A stretch of DNA of 64,000 nucleotides, from NCBI RefSeq assembly GCF_032586155.1, contig NZ_JAWHTC010000005.1, forward strand, positions 62,001 to 126,000, read 5' to 3'. This document shows positions 17,255 to 24,568 of this stretch, piece by piece. The notes below the pieces were generated by a model, which worked only from the letters and a program-made list of their open reading frames with translations, did no database searches and was not told where the DNA came from. Made by a program: the position numbers and the translations under genes. Every line of letters starts with the position of its first letter. Position 1 is the stretch's first letter. The DNA comes from JAWHTC01 sp032586155 (GTDB lineage: Bacteria > Pseudomonadota > Alphaproteobacteria > Rhodobacterales > Rhodobacteraceae).

Positions 17255-17935
17255 ATGGGGCGGATCAAGGAAGCCATTCGGAAATGGAAGCTGGGTCGCA
17301 AGGCGCCGGGCGAGGTGTTCAGTGCCTATTACCACAAAAATAAGTGGGGTGATGAGGACAGCCGCTCGGGAAAGGGGTCGAACCTGACGGCTACCGAAGT
17401 GTTGCGTCAGCGGCTGCCCGAGCTGGTGGCCGAACTTGACGCGAAGAGTTTCCTGGACCTACCGTGCGGCGACTATTTCTGGATGCAGCATGTCGATCTG
17501 GGGGTGCAGCACTATACCGGCGGCGATATCGTGGCCGAGCTGATCGCGGATAACCGGGTGAAACATGCGCGCGAGGGGGTGAACTTCGAGGTGATCGACC
17601 TGATCCAAGGGCCGGTGCCGAAACATGACCTGGTCTTTGTGCGTGATTGCCTAGTCCATCTGAGCACCGAACATGTGAAGGCGGCTCTGGCGAACATCAA
17701 GGCATCCGGGTCAGAGTGGCTGTTGACGACGACCTACCCTGGAACCGGCACCAATGACGAGATTTCGACCGGGCAATGGCGCTCGATAGACCTGCAAGCC
17801 GCACCGTTCAACCTGCCTGCACCGGCCAAGCTGTTGGAAGAGGGGCAGGAGGATGTTCCCGGTCAGCTGCCGAACAAGATGCTGGGGCTGTGGCGGGTGG
17901 CCGATTTACCCGGTGTCGAGGGGCAGGCAGCATGA
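17255..17935 (+). CDS. Class I SAM-dependent methyltransferase
   Basis: The 226-residue product has KSFLDLPCGDYFWM as motif I (SAM binding), HYTGGDIVAELI as motif II and HDLVFVRDCLVHLST as motif IV. The early AYYHKNKWGDEDSRSGKGSNL is typical of a group of glycan-cluster methyltransferases. The gene follows the glycosyltransferase by six bases and shares an ATGA overlap with the FkbM gene, so both are translated together. A sugar O-methyl group is the simplest product; that is inference. Confidence 0.78.
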   Translation: MGRIKEAIRKWKLGRKAPGEVFSAYYHKNKWGDEDSRSGKGSNLTATEVLRQRLPELVAELDAKSFLDLPCGDYFWMQHVDLGVQHYTGGDIVAELIADNRVKHAREGVNFEVIDLIQGPVPKHDLVFVRDCLVHLSTEHVKAALANIKASGSEWLLTTTYPGTGTNDEISTGQWRSIDLQAAPFNLPAPAKLLEEGQEDVPGQLPNKMLGLWRVADLPGVEGQAA

Positions 17936-18801
17936 ACGCGATTTCCTACTATTTCGCGCGCAAGTTTTTGAACAAGGCTAACCGGGACCATATGGCCCGG
18001 TATCCGCAGCTTGCCTGTTATTCGTTCGATTTGATCACCACGTTCATCCACCTTGAGGGGCAGTATGAACGCGATCAGTTGGAGCTGTTGGCGCGCGATG
18101 TGTTCCCCAAGCTGTCGCATCCATCGACCTGTCTGGATGTTGGAGCGAACATCGGTAATCACAGTGTTCATTTCGCCCAGCATTTCGACAAGGTGATTTC
18201 GTTCGAACCGCACCCGCGAAATTTCGCGCTTTTGTCGATCAATGCGGGGCTGTCGGAGGCGATCATACCACTGAATGTCGGGGCCTCATCCGAGGGAGGG
18301 TCGGCAGAAATTGTCGAAGACAAGATGAATCTTGCGGCCTCGTCTTTGGAGCGGTCTGTGGGGCGCGATGGCAATTGGGTCAAGTTTGATCTGGTGCGGA
18401 TCGACGAAGTTCCACAGGTGCAGGCTTGTGATGCAATTTCATTTATCAAGTTCGATATCGAGGGGCACGAGGCAGAGGCGATCAAGGGCGCGGCCGAGAC
18501 GATAAAACGGCATCGCCCGGTGGTGATGCTGGAAATTCTGGCCGACGAGATCGAGAATGGCACCTCGGCGTCGATCGAGGCGCTGCGCGAGCTGGGATAC
18601 GCACATTTTCATGAGCCGGTGGAGGCAGGCACGATCAGCCAGTTGCCAAAAGTGCTGCGCAAGGCGGCGCGCAGTCTTTATGCGATATTTACCGGGAAGC
18701 GGGCGAACAAGGCGGGCAGGTTGGTGCCAGTTGGGCGGTTGGACAAGCGCAACTACTTGATGGTGCTGTGCAGTATTGACGCGCCGGGATATGGTGGCTG
18801 A
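17932..18801 (+). CDS. FkbM family methyltransferase
   Basis: The 289-residue product, from ATG 17932, carries the FkbM pattern: CLDVGANIGNHSVHFAQHFDKVISFEPHP for SAM binding, then the invariant FIKFDIEGHEAEAIKGA and VVMLEI. FkbM enzymes O-methylate sugars or small acceptors. With the preceding methyltransferase it gives two methylating enzymes in one glycan unit. The gene ends 100 bases before the convergent neuB; the gap is filled by three palindromes. Confidence 0.86.
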   Translation: MNAISYYFARKFLNKANRDHMARYPQLACYSFDLITTFIHLEGQYERDQLELLARDVFPKLSHPSTCLDVGANIGNHSVHFAQHFDKVISFEPHPRNFALLSINAGLSEAIIPLNVGASSEGGSAEIVEDKMNLAASSLERSVGRDGNWVKFDLVRIDEVPQVQACDAISFIKFDIEGHEAEAIKGAAETIKRHRPVVMLEILADEIENGTSASIEALRELGYAHFHEPVEAGTISQLPKVLRKAARSLYAIFTGKRANKAGRLVPVGRLDKRNYLMVLCSIDAPGYGG

Positions 18802-18814
18802 GACTTGCACGCGA

Positions 18815-18884
18815 CCAAGGGTTTTCGAAAATCCTTGGAAACGCAAATTCGAATTTGCGTATCAAGTGCGTGTGAACGCGCTTG
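18815..18884. repeat. Three consecutive palindromes between convergent genes
   Basis: First, an almost perfect palindrome at 18815-18838 with arms CCAAGG/CCTTGG around TTTTCGAAAA. Second, a perfect 20-base palindrome ACGCAAATTCGAATTTGCGT at 18841-18860. Third, CAAGTGCGT/ACGCGCTTG at 18863-18884 with one mismatch. They lie between the stops of the FkbM gene and neuB and probably act as a terminator in both directions. The first is a repeat also seen at 28425-28446. Confidence 0.7.
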
Positions 18885-18900
18885 GTGCGTTCCGCAAGCG

Positions 18901-19929
18901 TCAGTCCAGATCAGCCCAGGTGAGTTGTTGATTGCGCGTCACCGCCACCTTGAGCGTTTTGCCGACAACCTTGTCAAAGTCGTAGCCGGGAATTTCACCC
19001 GAGCCGGGGCGACGGGCCCAGATGTCGGCTTCACCGATCACATGCCCGGCGGGCAGGTCGGCATCGGCGACAACTGAGGCCCGGGCGAAGCGGTAGACGT
19101 CTTCTTCCGGCCCGGTGCGTTTCTTGTCGTTGTTTGCGGCGATCCAGATCTCGCGGCTCCGGTCGATCAGCAGGCGCAGTTCGGCTGGGTCCATCGAACA
19201 GGAGATGTCCGGCCCCTTGCGATAGCGGGTGTCGGTGTAGTGGCGTTCAAGAATGCTTGCACCCAAGGCCACGGAAGCCAGCGCCATTTCCGGGCCGATC
19301 GAGTGATCCGAGAAGCCGACGACGGCGTTGGGGAAGGCCTCTTTCAGTTCCGTGACACCTTTGAGCGAGACGATTTCCGCAGGTGAGGGGTAGAGGTTGG
19401 TGCATTCCAGCAGGGCATAGTCGCAGCCCGCTTCGTCCAGGATGGCGACGCTGGCGCGCATGGTGTCGATGGTCTGCATCCCGGTCGACAGGATCACCGG
19501 TTTGCGCTTGCGCGCGATGTGGCGGATCAGGGGCAGGTTATCGGCCTCTCCGCTGCCGATCTTGTAGGCAGGGACGTCGAGGGTTTCGAGGAAATCGGCA
19601 GCGGCGCGCGAAAACGGCGTCGAAATCCAGATCATCCCCAGTTCTTCGGAATAACGTTTCAGCTCGGCCTCGTCTTCGAGCGACAGGGCGCATTGCTTCA
19701 TCACCTCCCAGATCGAGACATCGGCATTAGGCGGGAAGATTTCCTTGGCCTCGTCGGTCATCTCGTCTTCGACGATGTGAGTCTGGTGCTTGATCATCTC
19801 GCAACCCGATGCGGCGGCGAGCCGGACCATGTCCTTGGCGACGTTCAAATCGCCGCCATGGTTGATGCCGATTTCGGCAATGACGAGGGGCGGATGGGCG
19901 GGGCCGATCTCGCGGTTGGCGATTTTCAT
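18901..19929 (-). CDS. neuB: N-acetylneuraminate synthase family protein (NeuB-like)
   Basis: The 342-residue product, from ATG 19929, shows the NeuB barrel: PLVIAEIGINHGGDLNVAKDMVRLA, EMIKHQTHI, YKIGSGEADNLPLIRHIA, VILSTGMQT, LLECTNLYPSP, VGFSDHS, LGASILERHYTD. The C-terminal antifreeze-like SAF domain (FARASVVADADLPAGHVI...DIWARRPGSGEIPG) is present. It condenses phosphoenolpyruvate with a six-carbon sugar (ManNAc or a related sugar) to a nonulosonic acid. It overlaps the acyltransferase gene upstream by four bases. Confidence 0.9.
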   Translation of the reverse strand: MKIANREIGPAHPPLVIAEIGINHGGDLNVAKDMVRLAAASGCEMIKHQTHIVEDEMTDEAKEIFPPNADVSIWEVMKQCALSLEDEAELKRYSEELGMIWISTPFSRAAADFLETLDVPAYKIGSGEADNLPLIRHIARKRKPVILSTGMQTIDTMRASVAILDEAGCDYALLECTNLYPSPAEIVSLKGVTELKEAFPNAVVGFSDHSIGPEMALASVALGASILERHYTDTRYRKGPDISCSMDPAELRLLIDRSREIWIAANNDKKRTGPEEDVYRFARASVVADADLPAGHVIGEADIWARRPGSGEIPGYDFDKVVGKTLKVAVTRNQQLTWADLD

Positions 19930-20828
19930 GAAGTGGCCTCCTGAATTTGGGGGATGTCTTTCCAGCGATTGTGGATCCAGAACCATTGGCCCATGTGCTG
20001 GCGGACCATGGCTTCGAGTGAATCGTTGAGCGCCTGGGTCATGTCCTCGGGGGTGGTATGGGGCACCGGCGCTTCGAGCACGGCGCGGAAGCTGATCCCG
20101 TCCTCCTGGCGGATGCCATAGCAGGGCACGACGGTGGCGTTGTATTTCATGGCGAGCTCGGCGAAGGAAAGGGCGGTATAGGCGGTATGGCCAAAGAACC
20201 GGAGCGGGACGCCGTTGTTGAGTCGCTGGTCGATCAGCACCGCGAGGGTGCCGCCGCCTTTCAGGAACCGCATCATCTCGGCCATGCCGCGGCGGCCGCG
20301 GGAGAATAGCGGCTTGCCGACGCGGCTGATGCTGTCGACGTAAATTTCGTTGAATTGCGGGATGTTCATTGGGCGGTAGATACCGCCGACCTCGAACCCG
20401 TGGGCGATGACCCCGGCGCGGACCACGTCGTAATTGCCGAAATGGCCCGAGACGAGGATCGAGGGGCGGCCTTCGGCGCGGGCCTGTTCCAGTGCAGCGA
20501 GGCCGGGGCCTTCGAGCGTGACTTGACGGGCGCGGGCGACGAATTCTTCCGGCGAAAAAAGCTCCGCGAGCGTGCGGCCGAAATTGTCGGGCACGGCGCG
20601 CTGGATGCGGTGGATTTCTGCGTCCGTGGTTTCCGGCGCGACAAGCTGGATGTTGGCGGCGATGCGTTTGCGCCAACCGACCAGTGGGGCCACGACGCGG
20701 CTGAGGACCCAACCGGAGAACGCCACGCGGCGCTTGTAGGGCAGGCGGCGCATGAGCCACAGTACGGCCCGGATGAAGCCGAATTGCAGGCGGTCCTTGA
20801 AGCCGCGAGGTTGGGCGTTGCTGCTCAT
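19926..20828 (-). CDS. LpxL/HtrB-type lysophospholipid acyltransferase
   Basis: The 300-residue product has an N-terminal basic amphipathic and hydrophobic stretch (FIRAVLWLMRRLPYKRRVAFSGWVL), the acyltransferase motif H-F-G-N-Y-D (HX4D) in LVSGHFGNYDV, and VLIDQRLNNGVPLRFFG. This is the LpxL/LpxM family that adds secondary acyl chains to lipid A at the inner membrane. The start is ambiguous between ATG 20828 and ATG 20837, three codons apart. It overlaps neuB, tying lipid A finishing to nonulosonate synthesis in one transcript. Confidence 0.85.
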   Translation of the reverse strand: MSSNAQPRGFKDRLQFGFIRAVLWLMRRLPYKRRVAFSGWVLSRVVAPLVGWRKRIAANIQLVAPETTDAEIHRIQRAVPDNFGRTLAELFSPEEFVARARQVTLEGPGLAALEQARAEGRPSILVSGHFGNYDVVRAGVIAHGFEVGGIYRPMNIPQFNEIYVDSISRVGKPLFSRGRRGMAEMMRFLKGGGTLAVLIDQRLNNGVPLRFFGHTAYTALSFAELAMKYNATVVPCYGIRQEDGISFRAVLEAPVPHTTPEDMTQALNDSLEAMVRQHMGQWFWIHNRWKDIPQIQEATS

Positions 20829-20916
20829 GGCCCTCATATCGCGCAAATTACCCGGTTGGGAAAGGGTTGAAGGATTGAAACCCGGTATTGTGCTGCGCGG
20901 ACTTGTAAAGAGTGGA

Positions 20917-22119
20917 TCAAGTGAATCGTTTTTGCCACCTGATGCAACGTTCCGCATCCCGCGAGTCGTAGGCGGCCAGTGCGTCGGCAAGGGAAAGATC
21001 GAAAGTGTCCTCTGTGTCGTGGCCAAGTGCCGTGAGGCGCATGGAGTACCATGCCGTAACCCCGCCAGGCGGTGTTTCTGAGAACCGGGGAAAGACCGGG
21101 TCACCACCGGAATCGCCCAGCCAAGTAATCGCAAGCGACGGGTTAAGCACCATCGGTCGGGCAAGGCCGATGGCATCGGCGCCGCCATTCCTGATGGCTG
21201 ATGCGGCCTGATCCCGCGTCTTGAACCCACCGGTCAGCATGATCGGGATCGAGGTGATCGCCTTGGCGCGTTTGGCGAAGTCGAGGAAATAGGGGCCGGA
21301 GGCAGCGCCATCGGAACTGGATGCTGCGCCGGGGAAGTAGGTGCCGCCGCTGATGTCGATCAGATCAACCGAAGTCTTGTTCAGCAGGTGCACCACCTCG
21401 AGCGCATCTTCTTCGGTCAGGCCGCCGACCAGTTTGTCTGTGGCGTTGATCCGGATACCGATGGGGAAGGCGGGGCCGCCGGCGCGGCGCACGGCGTCGA
21501 TGGTCGCACCGATCACCCGGAAACGTCCGGCAACGGTGCCGCCATAGGCATCGGAGCGGTGATTGAACAGCGGCGACAGGAACTGGCTGAACAGGAAGCC
21601 GTGACCGGCATGGATTTGAACCCCGCCGAATCCGGCATCCTTGGCCATTGTTGCCGCACGGGCATAGGCGGCAGGCAAGGCATCAATGTCGGCGCGTGTC
21701 ATCCCCTCGCATGTCAGGCCGTCGACGTTCAGGGGGGAGGGGCCCTTGGGATGGCTGATTGGCTGGTGTGAAAGCGCACCGGCATGCCCCAGTTGCGGCC
21801 AGATTTGTGCGCCGTTCACGGCTCCACGCCTGGTGAGCGATTTCAAGGCGTTCATGTCCGCATCGGGGCCAAGGACAAGGTTACCGGGCTTTTCCGGGAA
21901 ATGCGGGCTGATCTGCACCTCGCCGATGATGGACAGGGCCGCACCGCCTTGGGCCCAGCGTTCGTAGAGCCGCGCCTGTGCATCCGTGGCGTTGCCTTCG
22001 CCATCGCCGAGGCTGTCGGACATGGCGGCCTTGATCAGGCGGTTCTTGAGTTGGGCACCACAGGGTAATGCCAGAGGGCGTCCCAAAAGCGTTGCGGTAT
22101 CGTTTTGCTGTTTGGTCAT
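20917..22119 (-). CDS. NADH:flavin oxidoreductase (old yellow enzyme family)
   Basis: The 400-residue product from ATG 22119 is an FMN TIM barrel: LKNRLIKAAMSDSLGDGEGNAT, IWPQLGHAGALSH, GFGGVQIHAGHGFLFSQFLSPLFNHRSDAYGG, PIMLTGGF and GADAIGLARPM. The HAGHGFLFSQFLSP loop is the family's diagnostic His-x-x-His-type active site. It reduces activated C=C bonds or related substrates; the natural substrate is unknown. It lies 16 bases after the ArsR gene, so the two form a self-regulated operon. Confidence 0.88.
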   Translation of the reverse strand: MTKQQNDTATLLGRPLALPCGAQLKNRLIKAAMSDSLGDGEGNATDAQARLYERWAQGGAALSIIGEVQISPHFPEKPGNLVLGPDADMNALKSLTRRGAVNGAQIWPQLGHAGALSHQPISHPKGPSPLNVDGLTCEGMTRADIDALPAAYARAATMAKDAGFGGVQIHAGHGFLFSQFLSPLFNHRSDAYGGTVAGRFRVIGATIDAVRRAGGPAFPIGIRINATDKLVGGLTEEDALEVVHLLNKTSVDLIDISGGTYFPGAASSSDGAASGPYFLDFAKRAKAITSIPIMLTGGFKTRDQAASAIRNGGADAIGLARPMVLNPSLAITWLGDSGGDPVFPRFSETPPGGVTAWYSMRLTALGHDTEDTFDLSLADALAAYDSRDAERCIRWQKRFT

Positions 22120-22135
22120 GTCACACCCATCGTTG

Positions 22136-22444
22136 TCATGATTTGACAAGTTCGTTCTGCATGGCGTCGAGGAAGGCGCGGATGTTGTCTTCGTCACGGC
22201 GATAGAACGTCCATTGGCCGTGGCGTTCGGCGGTCACGAACCCAGCCTGTTTCAGTAGCCCCATGTAGTTCGAGATCGTGGATTGCGACAATTGTGCTTT
22301 GTCCCGGATATATCCCACGCAGACGCCTTCAAGGTCCGCATGTTCCGGCAAGGCAGGCGGAAAGTTGGACCGGTCCTTGAGCCATTCGAGAATCTGACGG
22401 CGAATCGGGTTGTTCAGGGCGGCAATTGATTTTTCTGTATCCAT
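22136..22444 (-). CDS. ArsR/SmtB-type winged-helix regulator
   Basis: The 102-residue product has the winged-helix fold: LNNPIRRQILEWLKD, then AQLSQSTISNYMGLLKQAGFVTAERHGQWTFYRRDED, the recognition helix and wing of the ArsR group. The only cysteine is in EGVCVGYI, so a paired thiol metal site is not evident; it may sense an organic electrophile or be metal-independent. It is first in the operon with the flavin oxidoreductase and has a perfect dyad just upstream of its start codon. Confidence 0.85.
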   Translation of the reverse strand: MDTEKSIAALNNPIRRQILEWLKDRSNFPPALPEHADLEGVCVGYIRDKAQLSQSTISNYMGLLKQAGFVTAERHGQWTFYRRDEDNIRAFLDAMQNELVKS

Positions 22445-22446
22445 AT

Positions 22447-22462
22447 ATCGAAATATCTCGAT
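22447..22462. promoter_or_regulatory. Candidate ArsR operator
   Basis: The sequence ATCGAAATATCTCGAT is an inverted repeat, ATCGA-N6-TCGAT, ending two bases from the start codon of the ArsR gene. Its size and position suit a dimeric winged-helix repressor that controls its own operon. Binding is inferred. Confidence 0.55.
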
Positions 22463-22544
22463 TTAGGGGTATTCTGTCAATCCGGGAATGCGGCGCTGAA
22501 TGGTTTTCGAGGGCTTGTCGGAAACCCGGGACGCGGTGTGAAGG

Positions 22545-22907
22545 TCAGTTGCGCAGGTCGATGGCAACGCTGTCGGTGGACATGCCGGCCTTGGAACAGT
22601 TGGCGCGGATGAAAACCTCGCGCGTGCCGTCGGGCAGCATGACGTTTACCAGCGAGCGGGTAAAGGGCTGTTCCTCGACATGAGGGTGCATCAGCTTGCG
22701 ATAGCCCAGTTGCTTTCCGGATTTGTCGAGGATTTCCCAGCCGTCGGCATAATGCTCCCAGCCGGTGTCGGGGTGCTGCAGGGTTACGTCGATGCGCCAA
22801 CCCATGCCGACGCGGTGAGCCGAGGCCTCGACAATCGTCGGCATATCGGCGCGTGCGGTGGTCAAAAGGGTGAGCGTCAGGGCAATGGAGAGAAATGCGC
22901 GGGTCAT
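22545..22907 (-). CDS. Small secreted protein of unknown function
   Basis: The 120-residue product has a Sec signal peptide (MTRAFLSIALTLTLLTTARA, cleavage about residue 20) and a mature part of about 100 residues. I recognise no domain, but it has the look of a small beta-sandwich: GMGWRIDVTLQHPDTGWEHY, DGWEILDKSGKQLGYR, MHPHVEEQPFTRSL, REVFIRANCSK. It stands alone between the ArsR gene and glcD, which is on the other strand. It is probably periplasmic. Confidence 0.7.
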   Translation of the reverse strand: MTRAFLSIALTLTLLTTARADMPTIVEASAHRVGMGWRIDVTLQHPDTGWEHYADGWEILDKSGKQLGYRKLMHPHVEEQPFTRSLVNVMLPDGTREVFIRANCSKAGMSTDSVAIDLRN

Positions 22908-23016
22908 GGTTCAGCTATAGCAAGCGGCGGCGCGAGAGGCCTATTCAACTCTTCGTGGCTACCCGTGAGGTGAGGCAAATTCGCATCAGATTCGATCGTG
23001 ACTTGCCTTGTGGGTA

Positions 23017-23041
23017 AATTGGTTATATTTTTTTACCAATT
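23017..23041. promoter_or_regulatory. Dyad AATTGGT-N11-ACCAATT upstream of glcD
   Basis: A perfect seven-base inverted repeat flanks a run of seven T, 35 bases before the glcD start codon. The arms are the same half-sites that GntR-family regulators of the PdhR/GlcC group recognise, though those usually have a much shorter spacer. It may be an operator for the glycolate operon or part of its promoter. Confidence 0.4.
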
Positions 23042-23076
23042 CTAGGGGTGCCTGAGTCTGGTGCCGGGAGGTCGCG

Positions 23077-24510
23077 ATGGAAATGCCGAAACCCGACGCC
23101 GCGTTGCTGGCGAAAAAGCCGATCCTGGTCGAGCGCCTGTTGGGCGTGCTGCCCCGCGATGCGGTGATTCACGAGGAAGCCGAGACACGAGCCTACGAGT
23201 GCGATGCGCTGACGGCGTATCGCTGCCCGCCGATGGTAGCGGTGCTGCCATCGAGCACCGAGGAAGTGGCCGCCGTGCTGCGCATTTGTCACGAGATGGA
23301 TGTGCCGGTCGTCCCGAGAGGGGCGGGGACGTCGCTGGCCGGTGGCGCGTTGCCGACAGCCGACAGTGTGATCCTGGGCGTGGCGCGGATGAACGCGGTG
23401 TTGGAGACCGACTACGACAACCGCTTCATCCGGGTGCAGACCGGGCGGACCAACCTGAGCGTGTCGGGCGCGGTGGAGGAAGAGGAATTCTTTTACGCGC
23501 CGGATCCGTCGTCGCAATTGGCCTGCGCCATCGCTGGCAATATCGCGATGAACTCGGGCGGGGCGCATTGCCTGAAATACGGGGTGACGACGAACAACCT
23601 GCTGGGGGTCACAATGGTGACCATGGAAGGCGAGATTGTCGAGGTCGGCGGGGCGCATCTGGATGCCCGCGGGTATGACCTGTTGGGGCTGATCTGTGGC
23701 TCCGAAGGCCAGCTGGGCGTTGTGACCGAGGCGACGCTGCGGATTTTGCGCAAGCCCGAGGGCGCGCGACCGGTGCTGATGGGCTATGACAGTAACGAGG
23801 TCGCCGGGCAGGTGGTGAGCGACATCATCAAGGCCGGTGTGCTGCCGGTGGCGATTGAGTTCATGGATCGGCCCTGTATCCGCGCGACCGAGGCCTTTGC
23901 CGGGGCGGGCTATCCCGATTGCGAGGCGTTGTTGATTGTCGAGGTCGAGGGGTCGGAGGCCGAGATCGACGAGCAGTTGGGTGTGATCCTGCAGATTGCC
24001 CGCAAGCACAACCCGGTGGAACTGCGCGAGAGCGGGTCTGAAGAGGAAAGCGCAAAAATCTGGCTGGGCCGGAAATCGGCCTTTGGGGCGATGGGGCAGA
24101 TTAACGACTACATGTGCCTGGATGGGACGATTCCAGTGTCGCAGCTCCCTTACGTGCTGCGCCGGATTGGCGAGATGAGCCGCGAGTATGGCCTGGATGT
24201 GGGCAACGTATTTCACGCGGGTGATGGCAATATGCATCCGCTCATTCTGTTTGATGCCAACAAGCCGGGCGACCTGGAGCTGTGCGAGGCCTTCGGGGCG
24301 GATATTCTGAAGCTCTGTGTCGAGGTGGGTGGGTGCCTGACCGGGGAGCATGGGGTCGGGATCGAGAAGCGTGATTTGATGGTGGATCAGTTTGCGCCGG
24401 AGGACCTGGATATGCAGATGGCGGTGAAGGATGTGTTTGACCCGAAATGGTTGTTGAACCCTGCGAAGGTGTTTCCTTTGGCGGCCTCCGAGGCGCGGCG
24501 CGTGGCTTGA
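23077..24510 (+). CDS. glcD: Glycolate oxidase subunit GlcD
   Basis: The 477-residue product is an FAD-linked oxidase. The PCMH-type FAD domain holds VPRGAGTSLAGGALP and ALAGNIAMNSGGAHCLKYGVTTNN; the C-terminal part has NVFHAGDGNMHPLILFD and the family signature GEHGVGIEKRD. GlcD is the catalytic flavoprotein that oxidises glycolate to glyoxylate, working with GlcE and GlcF at the membrane. The start at ATG 23077 follows a GGGAGG site. It is separated from glcE only by a repeat element. Confidence 0.93.
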   Translation: MEMPKPDAALLAKKPILVERLLGVLPRDAVIHEEAETRAYECDALTAYRCPPMVAVLPSSTEEVAAVLRICHEMDVPVVPRGAGTSLAGGALPTADSVILGVARMNAVLETDYDNRFIRVQTGRTNLSVSGAVEEEEFFYAPDPSSQLACAIAGNIAMNSGGAHCLKYGVTTNNLLGVTMVTMEGEIVEVGGAHLDARGYDLLGLICGSEGQLGVVTEATLRILRKPEGARPVLMGYDSNEVAGQVVSDIIKAGVLPVAIEFMDRPCIRATEAFAGAGYPDCEALLIVEVEGSEAEIDEQLGVILQIARKHNPVELRESGSEEESAKIWLGRKSAFGAMGQINDYMCLDGTIPVSQLPYVLRRIGEMSREYGLDVGNVFHAGDGNMHPLILFDANKPGDLELCEAFGADILKLCVEVGGCLTGEHGVGIEKRDLMVDQFAPEDLDMQMAVKDVFDPKWLLNPAKVFPLAASEARRVA

Positions 24511-24512
24511 GA

Positions 24513-24566
24513 GCGCCGGGGGGCCAGCCCCCCGGACCCCCTGGGATATTTTGGGCAAGAGGAAGA
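24513..24566 (+). repeat. Two-hairpin intergenic repeat, family A (copy 2, second hairpin only)
   Basis: This holds the GGGGGGCC-A-GCCCCCC hairpin, the ACCCCC stretch and a GGGATATTTT...GCAAGAGGAAG tail. It matches copies at 9239-9285 and 42951-43004. It fills the entire gap between glcD and glcE, and its purine-rich tail (AAGAGGAAG) serves as the Shine-Dalgarno site of glcE. Confidence 0.7.
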
Positions 24567-24568
24567 AC

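Noticed and set aside
18901..20760. One very long open frame across neuB and the acyltransferase gene on the minus strand
   Set aside because: The upstream half is Arg/Pro-rich low-complexity translation of the acyltransferase gene in another frame; neuB has a proper start at 19929.
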